Assembly (NCBI GenBank): GCA_032622095.1
Contig: CP136069.1
Location: 187,231,122-187,295,121, forward strand
Reading direction: 5' to 3'
DNA length: 64,000 nt
DNA from: Siphonodentalium dalli
Lineage: Eukaryota > Mollusca > Scaphopoda > Gadilida > Siphonodentaliidae
Shown here: positions 1-12,600 of the stretch, one piece after another
Layout of the letters: each line of letters starts with the position of its first letter
Numbering within the stretch: the stretch's first letter is position 1
Position numbers and translations under genes: made by a program
The notes under the pieces: generated by a model
Databases searched by the model: none
What the model saw: only the letters and a program-made list of their open reading frames with translations
What the model was told of the DNA's origin: nothing

Positions 1-2033
1 GCGGGTGTCAGGTTGGAAATTTCCAACACTTGGAAAGATTGTGTCCTGGTCCCTCCTCGTGGCCAGTCAAAAACTGCTAGTTAATTTAAGAAAACAATAT
101 TGTCCTACATTTGGCCAACATTGTCATTAGAATTGTCATCAGTTGGAATTTTTACTACATTTGGTCAAATAAAGGGTGTTGTAGGGTGGATACCCATTCC
201 ATACAGATCCAAAATGGCCACCGCCCAGATGGTGTCAAACAGGAGACCTATAGATATATAGATGATCACCTGAAATCCTAAATATTGGTGGAATCGCCAT
301 CTAAAGCTATATGGGTGCTCTCTAGCCTCTCTATTTGTGCACACGGTTGTTTGTTGTGTATTCCTATGCGATTTGCATTCTTTCTTCGAACCATTATCAA
401 GTGGTATAAGGATACACTTTAAATACATGCGGCACATACCAAATCGCTGTTGTCTGCTGATAGTTGATCCATTTTTATGTCTGGCCTAAACTGAAACGAC
501 TCGTAGTGAATTGTCAATTGCCAGAGTACTGATCAGCGCGCGTTCACTATTAGTAATCATATTGTGATCACAGTAATGCGCGACACGTGACTTCATACAG
601 ATCTGTATACAGTTCTATATCAGTGTAAATGCACCCTAAAGGAATCGGTGGTTGGGCGTGACGACCCTTTTCAATGGCAAGACATGTAAATGCTGAGCGG
701 TCAGCTAGCGACGCTGTATTTAAGAGACATTATGTCCAAGCGTGTAATGATACAAGCGCCGTTAGAAACGAACGTCTGAGCACGTCTCTCTGTCAAAGGC
801 ATAACAATTTAAGGAGGTTCCTCGTATAATTTAATTAAATTAAATGTAATTAGCACGTGATTCACCATGAACTGTCTTTCAGACTCCAAGATGAGTACAC
901 ACTTTCATCAGTGACTCCAAGCTATTGCAAAGGCCAGATGTGCCGAAACCGGTATCGCTGTATTTATATGCATGTAATAAATATTCAACAATGAACGGAT
1001 ACCTTTCTTGATTTTTAAACAACTAATACGGTTCGCTTATGAATTTTTCCAAATATCGAAATAGGTCGATATATATTTGAACTACCTTTCTACGCAGCCT
1101 GTTGTCGTAAAAACTTAAACACGCTCTATGTACATGGCCTAAACTCTGGTTATTACAACAGCCGTGCGTATATATTGGTCTATTGCAAATGAAAGAAGCC
1201 GTATTGTGTTTGTATTCACGAGAACAGCTGGAACATAACACGAACAAAGCTACTCACGACCTACCAGATGTGTACGCTCTTTATAATATGTTTTCACTGC
1301 GACCCGCGACATCCAACAGCATAACGTGTATATGTTTACTATGGGCATATTTCAGAATCACATAAGTACAATGTGAACCTATTTGAATATTTATGTCAAA
1401 TATAAACCTATTTACAGGAGGATATGTTGTTTTACGAGCATTATGTCACAACTAGAAAGACGCATTGAAGTCACAACAATACAATTTTGAACAAACAAAC
1501 AAACAAAAATCAGTCATTTGCACGGCATGGAACAGAAAGGAGCGTTACGTGTTAGCCTATTCCTGATATAGTAGAAATAAAGAGCGTTTATTTCACTTCC
1601 GTGCGAAATTAGAACAGCTGGAAAATTGCCGAGGTCATGGAAAGTATTGTTCAGAGCATTTGAAGCCGGTATATCGATAGTTCGTGTATTACGCAACCTA
1701 TCTCGTGTCTCCTTCCAATAGACATAATTTTCATTCTCGAATGAGCCATGTCCGTTTAACGTGTTTGTCGACATATTTGGAGCCCCGGACTTAGACCGAG
1801 CAATGTAACAAATTGAACATAATGCCGGGAATCAAACAAAATAAAAGCCAACATAATATAATTGTTATATAAATAAATACATAATGAATAAATCATAATA
1901 AATAAATAAAATATATAAACAAAATTAAAAATTTAATAGCCCGTCAATTTTAGATATGAATGGAACTACGAATCCAATATGCAATAATACATTTTGGTCA
2001 ATTAACACTACACCTGTGGTTAAAGACATCATA
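1..2033. other. no gene recognised; non-coding flank
   Basis: No open frame here looks coding and no splice-bounded exon was found. About 1560-1640 contains an 'aataaagagcg' word followed by a stretch that recurs loosely near 11,400-11,460 and inside the MITEs at 13.1-14.3 kb, so part of it is probably old MITE debris. 1830-1930 is nearly pure A+T. The first 240 bases share short words (a 'gggtgg...cattcc...atggccacc' pattern) with the TIR element near 9.5-10.05 kb. Confidence 0.5.
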
Positions 2034-2310
2034 TCCGATTTAACACCACTAAATTACTATATCTTCTGATTTAACAGCCATAAATTAAAAATTCATCTGA
2101 TTTAGCACCACTAAATAATTATTTCTTCTGATTTAACACCCCTGAATTATTATTTCTTCTGATTTAACACCCCTGAATTATTATTTCTTCTGATTTAACA
2201 CCCCATAAATTGCTTTTCGTCTGATTTAACACCCCTAAATTATTATTTCTTATGATTTAACACTCCTAAATTACTATGTAGTCTGATTTAACACCCATAA
2301 ATTACTATCT
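2034..2310. repeat. 31-bp minisatellite
   Basis: Roughly eight copies of a 31-bp unit containing 'tctgatttaacacccctaaa' then 'ttattatttct'. Copies start at 2065, 2096, 2127 and 2158, an exact 31-base spacing. The outer copies diverge. The unit is not a multiple of three and encodes nothing. It ends about 110 bases before a candidate terminal exon. Confidence 0.9.
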
Positions 2311-2420
2311 GCTTCGGGTGTGAACGATTCTTATTTGAGTTGAGGAACCCACCCTTCCAAGATCAGATCAATTATATTTCGATTTTTGAAATTTATTTAT
2401 TCACCTCGAATTGTTGTCAG

Positions 2421-2613
2421 CCTAGCAAAAGGTCCACCGGAAATATATACGGACATACGCGGACACAGAATCGAGTCTTCTGAGGTCGCTTTTAGCGGTG
2501 ATGAAATAAAGACAACGAAATTATCGACAGAAGCACAATTTACAGTATATTGTGATAGTTGGCATGCGGATACATATAGGTATGCGGGTACGTATTCCTT
2601 CTCGATACAGTAA
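2421..2613 (+). CDS. candidate terminal exon of an unidentified upstream gene
   Basis: A good acceptor ('attgttgtcag') is followed by a frame, entered in phase 2, that stays open for about 63 codons to TAA at 2611-2613. Codon composition looks coding, and the end reads FTVYCDSWHADTYRYAG, then YSFSIQ and stop. A polyadenylation signal lies at 2757. The single cysteine and the Y-x-C pattern resemble the end of an Ig-like or other beta-sandwich domain, but I do not recognise the family. Upstream exons were not found and may lie outside the window. It could also be a chance open frame. Confidence 0.33.
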
Positions 2614-2756
2614 TCACGTACATGTATTATGCATGAGCATAGACAAGTTATAATACTATGCCGATCACTCGTGAGAGATCATGTTCGTTTACATTTGTGA
2701 CTGGCGTATTGCCGTTCGAATCGTGAATCACCATGTATTGAATTCGATATGTAGAA

Positions 2757-2762
2757 AATAAA
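2757..2762 (+). promoter_or_regulatory. candidate polyadenylation signal AATAAA
   Basis: AATAAA lies 144 bases after the stop of the candidate terminal exon. In a region this AT-rich the hexamer alone is weak evidence; its position is what makes it worth recording. Confidence 0.3.
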
Positions 2763-2867
2763 TAGATTATAAACAATTTCAAATGCACTAATATATTGCT
2801 TTTGAGAAACTAAAGCACGGACACTCTGTATCTGAGATCATTGTATTTGTTTAAAGACATATTATGT

Positions 2868-3080
2868 ACTTGTTCTGGTTCGAGAAACTGACATGTTAGT
2901 ACTTAGGCGCTATGCCAACTGTGGGAATGTAGCATTCTATTAGGATCACCGGAAATCTCAAAGAAATCAACCATACCACTCCATAGATATAATTGTCTGA
3001 ACTATGCTAAATTCTAAATATTTACATCTCAATTCCGGACGCGACAAAAGGCGATAAATAAAACTAATAATTTCGCCATG
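2868..3080 (+). repeat. dispersed repeat, inverted copy at 10,657-10,875
   Basis: A ~210-base stretch (words such as 'ggcgctatgcca', 'ccactccatagata', 'taaatatttaca', 'ggcgataaa') recurs as its reverse complement at about 10,657-10,875. One copy lies upstream of the EGF-like gene and the other in its third intron. No terminal repeats or target duplications were resolved. Confidence 0.6.
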
Positions 3081-3494
3081 GAGAGTCATTGCATTTAATT
3101 AAGGTATAAGAATTACGGTGTGTACTGTAAATTTAGTGGACTAATATTCATAAAAAGAACTACTTTGAGCAAAATTATTCTCCATCTCTCTTTGATCATC
3201 AAACCGGGAGTGTTTCATATCACTTTAAGCCTGAATGGCAAAAATTCAAAAACTGCTGAAACTTCCCCTTTTAAAATTCGATAACTGACGATCAGACACC
3301 AATGATAGTTTTTTGGAGTCCAATAGGACGGTCTATCTTTAAAATGGCACGTTGTTTTATTTATTAAAATTTGTTTTACAATTTTTTTTTATTCAAGCCC
3401 GTATGCGAATATCAAAGTATTTGGTATGTATTGAAAATTTCCCGTGCCAATTTCGAATATAACAACGATCACGGAGGAATTCTTATCATTTCAG

Positions 3495-3672
3495 ATGCTT
3501 GTTGTTTCTTTCCAGTGTTTATGCTTAGTTTTAGTGTTGACAGGAGCCTCCCACATAGGGGGGCAGTGTTCCACTGGTACGTGCACTGTGATGTATTCCA
3601 AGTGCGTCAATGGAACATGTGAATGCGACCCCGGATATTACAAATCAAGCAACGGATTGTCATGCATTCCAA
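3495..3672 (+). CDS. exon 1: signal peptide and EGF-like module 1
   Basis: Starts at ATG 3495, the first base after an acceptor-like 'tttcag', and ends at a GTTAGT donor, leaving phase 1. It reads MLVVSFQCLCLVLVLTGAS, then a module with cysteines in C-x4-C-x6-C-x4-C-x-C-x10-C spacing ending SSNGLSCIP. Earlier in-frame codons exist (from 3444) but lie upstream of the acceptor and begin with GTG, so 3495 is preferred. Confidence 0.75.
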
Positions 3673-6600
3673 GTTAGTATAAACAAAATTCAATTTATAA
3701 CAGGAGTGCATATATTCAGAACATTAACATAAAGCTTGGATAACATCACTGAAACAATACATAAATAACTAACATTAAGTTTACTTGGCCAAATTTCTTG
3801 ACAGAAAGTCCTATACGAAATCAGGCGACATTAAAATTACGAAAGATAATTCTAGACAACAGAAAATCATTGAATCGGTCAAGAAATCGCCACGACATTA
3901 ATCCGGCTCAGATAACTCAGGTCTTTGATGCGCAACCCTTGTTCATTTTGTTAAAATTAGTAAGGGAGGCGGAAAAAAGGTTCCAGACACGTAGGCGGGG
4001 GTGGGCGTTTCATAATCAGTTCAAACATATGTCTTTTTCTCGCAAGCTGAAAATGTTTTTCATTATACCTGTTTTTTCTTCTTTAAAATACATCATTAAT
4101 TTTCACCCATGGCAATAAACATTGTATACTACAGTGGGTACAACGTATTGGTCATATAAGAGTGCGTTACCACTTCAGAACCCATACTGAACCCCTCTGC
4201 TCAGATGCATATATTTCATCAATGTTCCAGATTGTGAGTCGGAAAATAATTGGCACTACATGTACCAGCTGCAAATTGTGAGAAAAAATACTGTTTGCAA
4301 AAAATATCACATCATTGTGCTAATCAAAATGAAAACTAAAAACTAAAACATACTGCCTGCTACTGCCTGGCATTCTCATGTATTTAATGATATCAACATG
4401 AGTGATGTTCTTCAACTTCATTTATGATGTTCCTCACCATGCACAGAACGAATCCGCACATACATATAAACGACCGTGCCCATGTATACTAGTCAACAGC
4501 TGCATTTCGTTCTATTGTACTCTCAAATGATGTGTTTTTTGTGACTTGACTTTGGTAAGTCAATTAAGGACATTTTATAACATTTTAGAAAAATTTTAAA
4601 TATACAATTACTGTGAGAGTACATGTCGGGATTGTCATTATTTATAACTGCAGATTCGAAGCCAATACCAGTAGAAAAAGACAGATGGGCTTTTAAAGTA
4701 TCGAGCATTTTGATAAAAATGAAAAACACAAAACATAAAAAACATGCATTTAAAAAATAAAAACCCCACTTCGTTGAGCATGTCTCCATTGCACATTACA
4801 AATAACGAAAACATATATGATAAATTGAAGGGTTATATTATTGTGTAAATATTTGTCATAAATCATCGAAAAAGGGGTAGCAGAAAAGTGAGTTGTCGTC
4901 AGCATAGGTAGATATCTCTAAAAAAAAAAAAAAACAGAAATAGATAATTTCTGATCAAATCTGCTAAATTGTTATTGTTTTTTTTTCTCCAGAAATTGTT
5001 TTTAAAATACTGACATGTCTTCAGGTTTCAACTTGCAATGAGCTTTTCTTTTTATATAATGGTTTAACCTGCGCAGTATTAAGATATCTGCCCTATTTTA
5101 GGTTATTTCTAATATCGAGGCAACGTTGAGTAAAATGTCGTTGGAAGAGTTTTTCACTATCCTTAGATTAGATAGAGAACTTTCCCAATGTTCTCCATAA
5201 AATTATTTTAAAAGTTAGCCAGAAATCCGGTTGTTTCAGTGCACCAAGCACGTTTTGCATAAATCCCGCCAAAAATGGAAAGTTCTGTTTAACAAAGAAT
5301 TTTTCTGGATCTATCTGGCGATCAATTTTGACTCTCACATACCATGATCATTGTATATATAATCTGAGCAGTTATTTAGAGACAATATAACAAACAATGG
5401 ATTATAATACATTTGAGAGGTTGAATATATTGGGTTTTTTTTCCTTTTGGTATCAAGAACTGCTAGAATAATTAATAATTTCACACAGCACTCCAATCAC
5501 TAAATAGCTTATTGTCTTGGCTCTATGAGAGGAGGCTTCATTCGTGTCATAATGTTGAGTTATATTTTATTTGCATAATATAGCATCATACCCCATATAT
5601 TATCATGAAAATTAAAGCACTCACAAATATTCCAGTCCAATCACTGGCCCAATGAAAACAATTGTTGATATGCGGTGAGGTCCGCTCAAGCCGGGATCAA
5701 TCAACTGGAATTATAGGTCACAGTGTTAAGACAGTTGTCAGGTTTAACTTGGTTATGAACCAATGACCCAGAACTTATGACAGCCCAATTTTTCATTGAT
5801 CAACAGGCATGACATGGACATTCTCAAATATAGAACATTATTTTAGGGTAGTTGCCTTTCTAAATGAAAATAATCATTAAATTTCACGAATCAAGAAACA
5901 TTAGGTCTCCTCATGATCTTCAGATCTTGGTACCGGAAAGCAGTGACTTTTCAAATAGATTTCATGCCATAACGGTGAAGTAAATGCAGTTATAATATCC
6001 AATTGGTTGATGTTTCTTAAATATTGTGTCACAATAATCGCGTGTACAAAATTTCACAAATAAATTCCTGACAGATTTTGAGAAAATCCATATTGAAATA
6101 CCAGGAAATTGTGGCAAAACGTTCGTCTGACCCTTAATGCGATTTCTTTATATCCTGTAAGATTCCAAATACGCACTATTTCTGATTCCACTGAATCGAT
6201 GGAAAGATTGTGTCTCTTGTAGATAGCCTTTCTTAATTATCGCTTCAAGTAAGGAATATATTATTTGTTTCGAAATCGTTGTTCGTCAATGTTTCCAGCA
6301 TATTTGTGAGAATAACAATGCAAATGTGTCATCACACCGGGGATTAAGTGTGTCTTGTGTTTGTTGTTTGAAGTTATGTTATAATGTACATCAGTGTTCT
6401 TTGTTCTATTGTTTTATGTTATTGGCAATAAATAAACCAATCAAGCGATAATGATATATATGTCAGATAATGACACATGTGCATGGGCAGTGTATTATAC
6501 ATAACACTGTTTTATATACAGGGAAGTTACCAGGACAATCATGCAACATGAACAATCCAAACACTGTTGACGAATGTGTGGAAACCGCTGCCTGCAAACC

Positions 6601-9600
6601 GTACTACGTCAATGGGCGATACGAAGACGCCTCGTGTATGTGCGATCCAGGATACTACCCGCTTGGTAAAGAATGCGTGCCACGTAAGTTTATTTACGCC
6701 GCCTGTATGTGCGATCCAGGATACTACCCAATTGGTAAAGAATGTGTGCCACGTACGTTTATTTACGCCGCCTGTATGTGCGATCCAGGATACTACCCAC
6801 TTGGTAAAGAATGCGTGCCACGTAATTTTATTTGTGACCCGCCATATCAAATCCAGTCGGAAGTCGGGATTTTTTTACCCTGTGCCAATGCATTTTCTTA
6901 TATATGCGAGTCGACCATAGGTCGCCTCGCATATATAAGAGAATGCATTGGCCTAACAATTTTTTACAATTTTAATATTTTTTTCTTGTATTCTTTAACA
7001 ATTTTATAATTTCACCCATACAGAGCCCCACACAAACATGAGCAGACGACACTCTTCTATATGCTTCTATATATATGTGTGGGCTCACTGCAGGGTAATG
7101 GATGTTTTTTATTTTATGTCCTAAAAATTGTCAGAAACATTTATTTAAAAAAAATGATAAAAAATTGTTAGGCCAATGCATTCTCTTATATATGCGAGGC
7201 GACCTATGGTCGACTCGCATATATAAGAGAATGCATTGGCAGAGGGTAAAAATATCCCGACTTCCGACTGGATTTGATATGGCGGGTCACATTTGTCTTC
7301 GATTGATCACGTACCATTGAACTTTATTTGTCTTCGTCTGATCACGTGTAATGTAGATGTAAGTTTATTTATGCCGCGTAAGTTGAGGTGTCTTGGTCTG
7401 ACCACGTACTACATGTGTTTATTTGTCTGCGTCTGGTCACGTGCCGCGGTAGTTTAGGTGTCTTGGTCTGACCACGTTTTATGTAAGTTTATTTGTATTG
7501 GTCTAAGCACGTGCCACGTGTGTTTATTTCTCTGCGACCAATCACGTTCTATGTAAGTTTATTTGTATTGGTCTAAGCACGTGCCACGTGTGTTTATTTC
7601 TCTGCGACCGATCACGTACCGCGTAAGTTTATTGTTTAGATCTATAACATATACATGTAAGTTTATTTGTATTGGTCTGATCACGTACCGCATCTTTTAT
7701 TTGTCTTAGCCTTACCACGTATCTTGATTTGTCTTGGTCTGATCACGGTTGCAACGAAGTCTGATCAAGTATATTTATCGGTCTCGATCTGATCACGTGG
7801 CATACATGTATACGTTTATTTGTATTGGTCTGATCACGTGTCACGTAAGTTTATTTCTATTGGTGTGACCACGTGCGCGTATTTGTATAGGTATTGGTCT
7901 GAGAGAGTCACCACTGCATGACTACTGTTTATACGTTTTCGTACACGTTCGGTCGATGTCTATAAAAGGGTATATTTGGCGTCATAAAACCACTTGAGTT
8001 TTACATATACGGCTGGTTGATAGGCAGGTTTGCCAAATACAAGTTCATGTTCAAACGACTAACGCAAAAACACAAGAAAAAAACATTCCTCGTGAAGTAC
8101 GACACGGTATTTTGTTTGTTTTAATTTCGCGAGAGGATCTTCAAACATGTAACTTGTATGCTCCAATTGTCAGTTTATAATAGAAGTATATGGACATGTA
8201 TGGAAGTAGTATGCTCATATATAGTGTATTAATTGAGCATAGTCAAGCGTTAGTATTTAACCCTTTACCCAACAGAACGGCCCTGTGCCAATGCATTCTC
8301 TTATATATGCGAGTCGACAAATAGGTCGCCTCGCATATATAAGAGCATGCATTGGCTTAACACATTAAAAATTATAAAATTGTTAAAGAATGTAAGAAAA
8401 AATTGTAAAAAGTGTTAAAAAAAGATTTTGTTTAGGCCAATGCATTCTCTTATATATGCGAGGCGACCTATGGTCGACTCGCATATATAAGAGAATGCAT
8501 TGGCACAGGGCATAACTGTAACTATCACAATGTGGTCAAGGAGCCGGTTCCAATGATATCCATATATGTATGGTTCTATTGAGACAGACCGAAGATATTT
8601 TAGGCTGTTGAAGCTTTATTTGGCCGGTTTTGGCCGGTTTGTTGGGTAAAGGGTTAACCCGACCCAATGCTGTTTTTGACACGTATTTTGAGAAGCTATA
8701 GACACACAATAGTAATGTATGGAATATCGAAATCGTTTTATTTTTTCATAACATCTGGTCACGTGTTCTCGCAGGTATCGATATCGGTGAACCATGTGTC
8801 TACCAAAAGACCGCAAGTGACGACGGCAACGGTCAATGCAAAGACCACGCAGCGTGCAGAACGGTGGTCAATGATGGACACTTCACAACTTACGTCTGCA
8901 AATGCGTCGAGCAATACTACGTCCAGAGAGACGGTTGTTGTATAAAAGGTACAACTGGAATGTAATTATGGAAGTAATGTGATGTGAAACACTCTCTTAA
9001 TTGAATTGACGGCAGTTCACTGCAGTTAAAATCACTGCCAATTCAGCTATGGTGTATAGTTGGGACAAAGCGATGATGTTAAGGGACACACGCAAGTTTT
9101 GCATAAATCATGCCAAAAAGGGCAAGATATTTTAACAAAGTATTTTTCTTGATCTATCTGGCGAACAATCTTCACTTTACTTATCCTCATCTTAATTGAA
9201 TACATAATTTGAGCAATTATAAAGAGATGACAAAAAACGATGAATTTTAATGCATTTCAGAGGTTGAAAATATAATTTTCTGTTTGTCCCTATCGGTATC
9301 AACAACGGCTAGAATAATTAACAATTTTGTTCAACACTCCAATCACGAAATAGCTTATTGTCTTTTTTCTAGGAGAGGGGATTCTTTTGTATCATAATGT
9401 TGAGCTAAATGCTTAATTACATAATATAACAGGGGGGAATCAACTGGAATTAAGCCACACAATTGGAACTGTTTGGTGGCCCTGTAACACCAGTTTCATA
9501 CATTCCACACCCCACCCTAATTCAAAGTTGCCGCCATCCATTGGGTTACGAATTGGCGACGTTGTCATTTATCGACCCTTAACCGATTTCGCGGTGATGT

Positions 9601-12600
9601 GTGCATATGGGTTGCATGTATATGGTGTATGATGGTTCGGCCCGGTGTGATCATTTTTTTAAATCTGAACCTGAAAAATGCAATTTCCTAGAATCTAGAC
9701 TGCCCTCAAGTTCAAAGTGTTTTAAATATACAACATGACATCCCATAAGGTTGTAAAATGTCCCAATGATCGCCATTTAAGTCAAAAAAATTAATTTGAA
9801 TTAGGAAAATATGCAAATGTTGGTTAAACACAACAAATTTCCCGCTAATATATTATTGGAAAATCAAACTGCGAGAAAAAATTCAACCTGTTGTGAAATT
9901 TCCAACTAATTTTGTGTCAGGTATGAAATATTGTTGAACATTTTGACCAAAGTTGGGGATGAGACACCAACCCCCATGTCACCGGGTGTCTGGTTACCCC
10001 ACAAGACACAATTTTGAATCAGGGTGGGTGTCGAGTTTATGAAACTGGTGTCATATGTGTTAAGCTAAATTATTTAAACAGTTTAACAACCATCCATTGA
10101 GAGCCAATCAACAGTCAATTTAAACAGTTTAGTATAATTAGCCCCCCCCCTGGTTTAGTATAATTAATCAAGTTACGATCGGTTATAGTTTAGTATAATT
10201 AATCAAGTTACGATCGGTTATAGGCGGAGAAATGACTAGGGTACCATAATCGCAACCCCATGGACGCAGCCATTTGAATTAGGGTGGGTATGGAGTGTAT
10301 GGAAATGATGTCATAAGACCACCCAACAACACCAATTGTTTGGCCGAAATAAACCAATTTGGAAGTAACAAGCGTACCATATTGGTACCCCTTTGTGTGG
10401 CGGCCATTTTGGATAGGATGGGTGCGTGAATTGTTTGGATGGGTGTCTTGTAACTGCCTATATATGTTGGTCTACACAAATCCCAATGGGAAGATATTGA
10501 CTCTGTGTGTGTGGTTGTTAAAGTGATTTGAAACACTCCGGTAGGGTGATCAAATAGAAATGGAGAATAATCTTGTTCAAAGTAGTTATTTTTACAAATA
10601 TTATATCTAAATTGACAACACACACCGTTAGTCTTATGTATTAATTAAATACAGTGACTGTCGATGGCGAAATCGTTTTCGTTAGTTTATCGCCGATAGA
10701 AGCGTCCCGATTCGAGTAGTAAATATTTACAATTTAGCGTAGTTCAGACAATGTTTTCTATGGAGTGGTACGGTCGATTTACTTGAGATTTTCGGTGGTG
10801 TTAGTGGAATGTTACATTCCTCCAGTTGGCATAGCACCTGAATACTAACTTATCAGTTTCACGCACCCGAACAAGTACATAATATAATAATTGACTAAAT
10901 AGTTTTGCTATCCATTGGAAATCAATCAACAGTCAATTAAAACAGTTTAGTAGCATAAATCAAGTTGGAGCTAACCCGCTGCCGTATCAAACAGACCTAT
11001 CTTCCTACAACCACCCTGAAGTACCTTGAATACGTCCTGGGCGAATAAGTATTCTTTGTTCGCCATTTACCGTATAATCAAGAAGTCGACCCATTTTTCA
11101 TCGCTCACCGACACGCTATGAAGTCTGGCATATCAAAATAAATAAAAATATATAAATCCGATATTGACACACCCCAACCTCGCCAACACCCTTGTATCGG
11201 ACAACATTGTGTTTATGTAGATTATGGTAAATGTTCTCAGTTTTTGTAATTTTGTCAGAATTATATCATATGACTGATAATCCTGAGAGGGGCTATAGAC
11301 TAGTTATATAAGTTGTCCCCGCTCCCATTTGAAACAGTACTGTTCTGTGGCATGAAACAATGAAGAACGTGTATTGTTTGTTGATTCATGATACGGTATG
11401 AATAAAGAGCATTTGTTCCCACTTTTGTGCAAAAAATTAGCAAGACCTGGAAAATGGCCATGACTTCAGTAAGTTATTTTTTCAGTTTTCAGTGTATTTA
11501 AAGCGCTATATATGCATACCTGCGGTCAGATGCTCGTAGCCCGTTTATATATAACCATGGCTATATGCCAGAAATAACCGTACAAAAAAACCGCTGTGCT
11601 TTTGACCGTGTATTTATCCATGGTGTGTGTGCCTGTGGTTGTCCGTAACCTGGTGCCGGGTGTTATTGTTTTGAAAGGTAATAATGTTGGACGTGGCGAT
11701 CGATCATACGGTAACGTCGTGCTACAAGTGAGACGATAATTGTGTTGTAGAAATGATACTGAAGACCGATTGTCAAAAACGCAACATCAAAATACACAGG
11801 ACAAGGCTTATCGATCCAAACTATGAAGTATGTTTTCATTGTGTATTCCTCGCATATACCCATGGTTATATATAAACGGGCTACGAGCATCTGACCGTGG
11901 TTGTTCAAACAGTTATCATCTACCTATATTTGTTTCGGCTATCAAATTGGGTACATATATTTTTGGAAGTTCAAATGAGCTAGCCATGCATGCCCATTTA
12001 AATTGTTTCGAAAGTCAAAACATCAGTGCCAACCAAATCTTATTTCCCACGACAGAGATATATTGTCGACATTTACAATTCGTTCCACAGAAATTCCGCT
12101 TGGTGGAACCTGCAGCCACAACGGAGAGAATGAATGTGTCACAACTAATGCAGAATGCGTCGCTAAGAACGGCAAGTCAACGTGTGGGTGCTCAGATAGA
12201 TTTGAACAGGGCGGAAATCATGTTTGTGGTAAGTGTCAATTATGGTCTAATGTTCCATTTGGTATGGTTCACTGTGGTTTATGCATGACGAAAGTTGTAT
12301 AGGTGGACGAAAGTCCATGTACATGTAGAGAGCTGCGTCTCACTGGTAAATCATTCACACCCTGCTTAATTTGTCCTGCTTATTTATAGCGATGTCGGTG
12401 GGACCTGCTGAATTTACATGATGGGCCAACGTGGTGGTGTTAAGAAAATGTATGGTTGTTTGTTCTTAATTTATCATTTTCGCGGCTTTCGGCAAATCGA
12501 TATGGAGAAAAACCAATTATGTGTACACAATCATTTCTAAGATATTTAATTAATGACGCTTCTGGTTGTTGCAAACCGACCACAATCACGATGACTATTC

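Noticed and set aside
3798-4118. 106-codon plus-strand frame in intron 1
   Set aside because: Basic, low-information composition, no acceptor in phase 1, and no cysteine module like the neighbouring exons.
6539-6920. Minus-strand and alternative plus-strand frames over the exon 2 triplication
   Set aside because: Shadows of the 69-base repeat; the frame with the EGF cysteine pattern and matching splice phase is the real one.
10279-10623. 114-codon minus-strand frame in intron 3
   Set aside because: It lies across single ends of the TIR family at 9.5 kb and has no motif.
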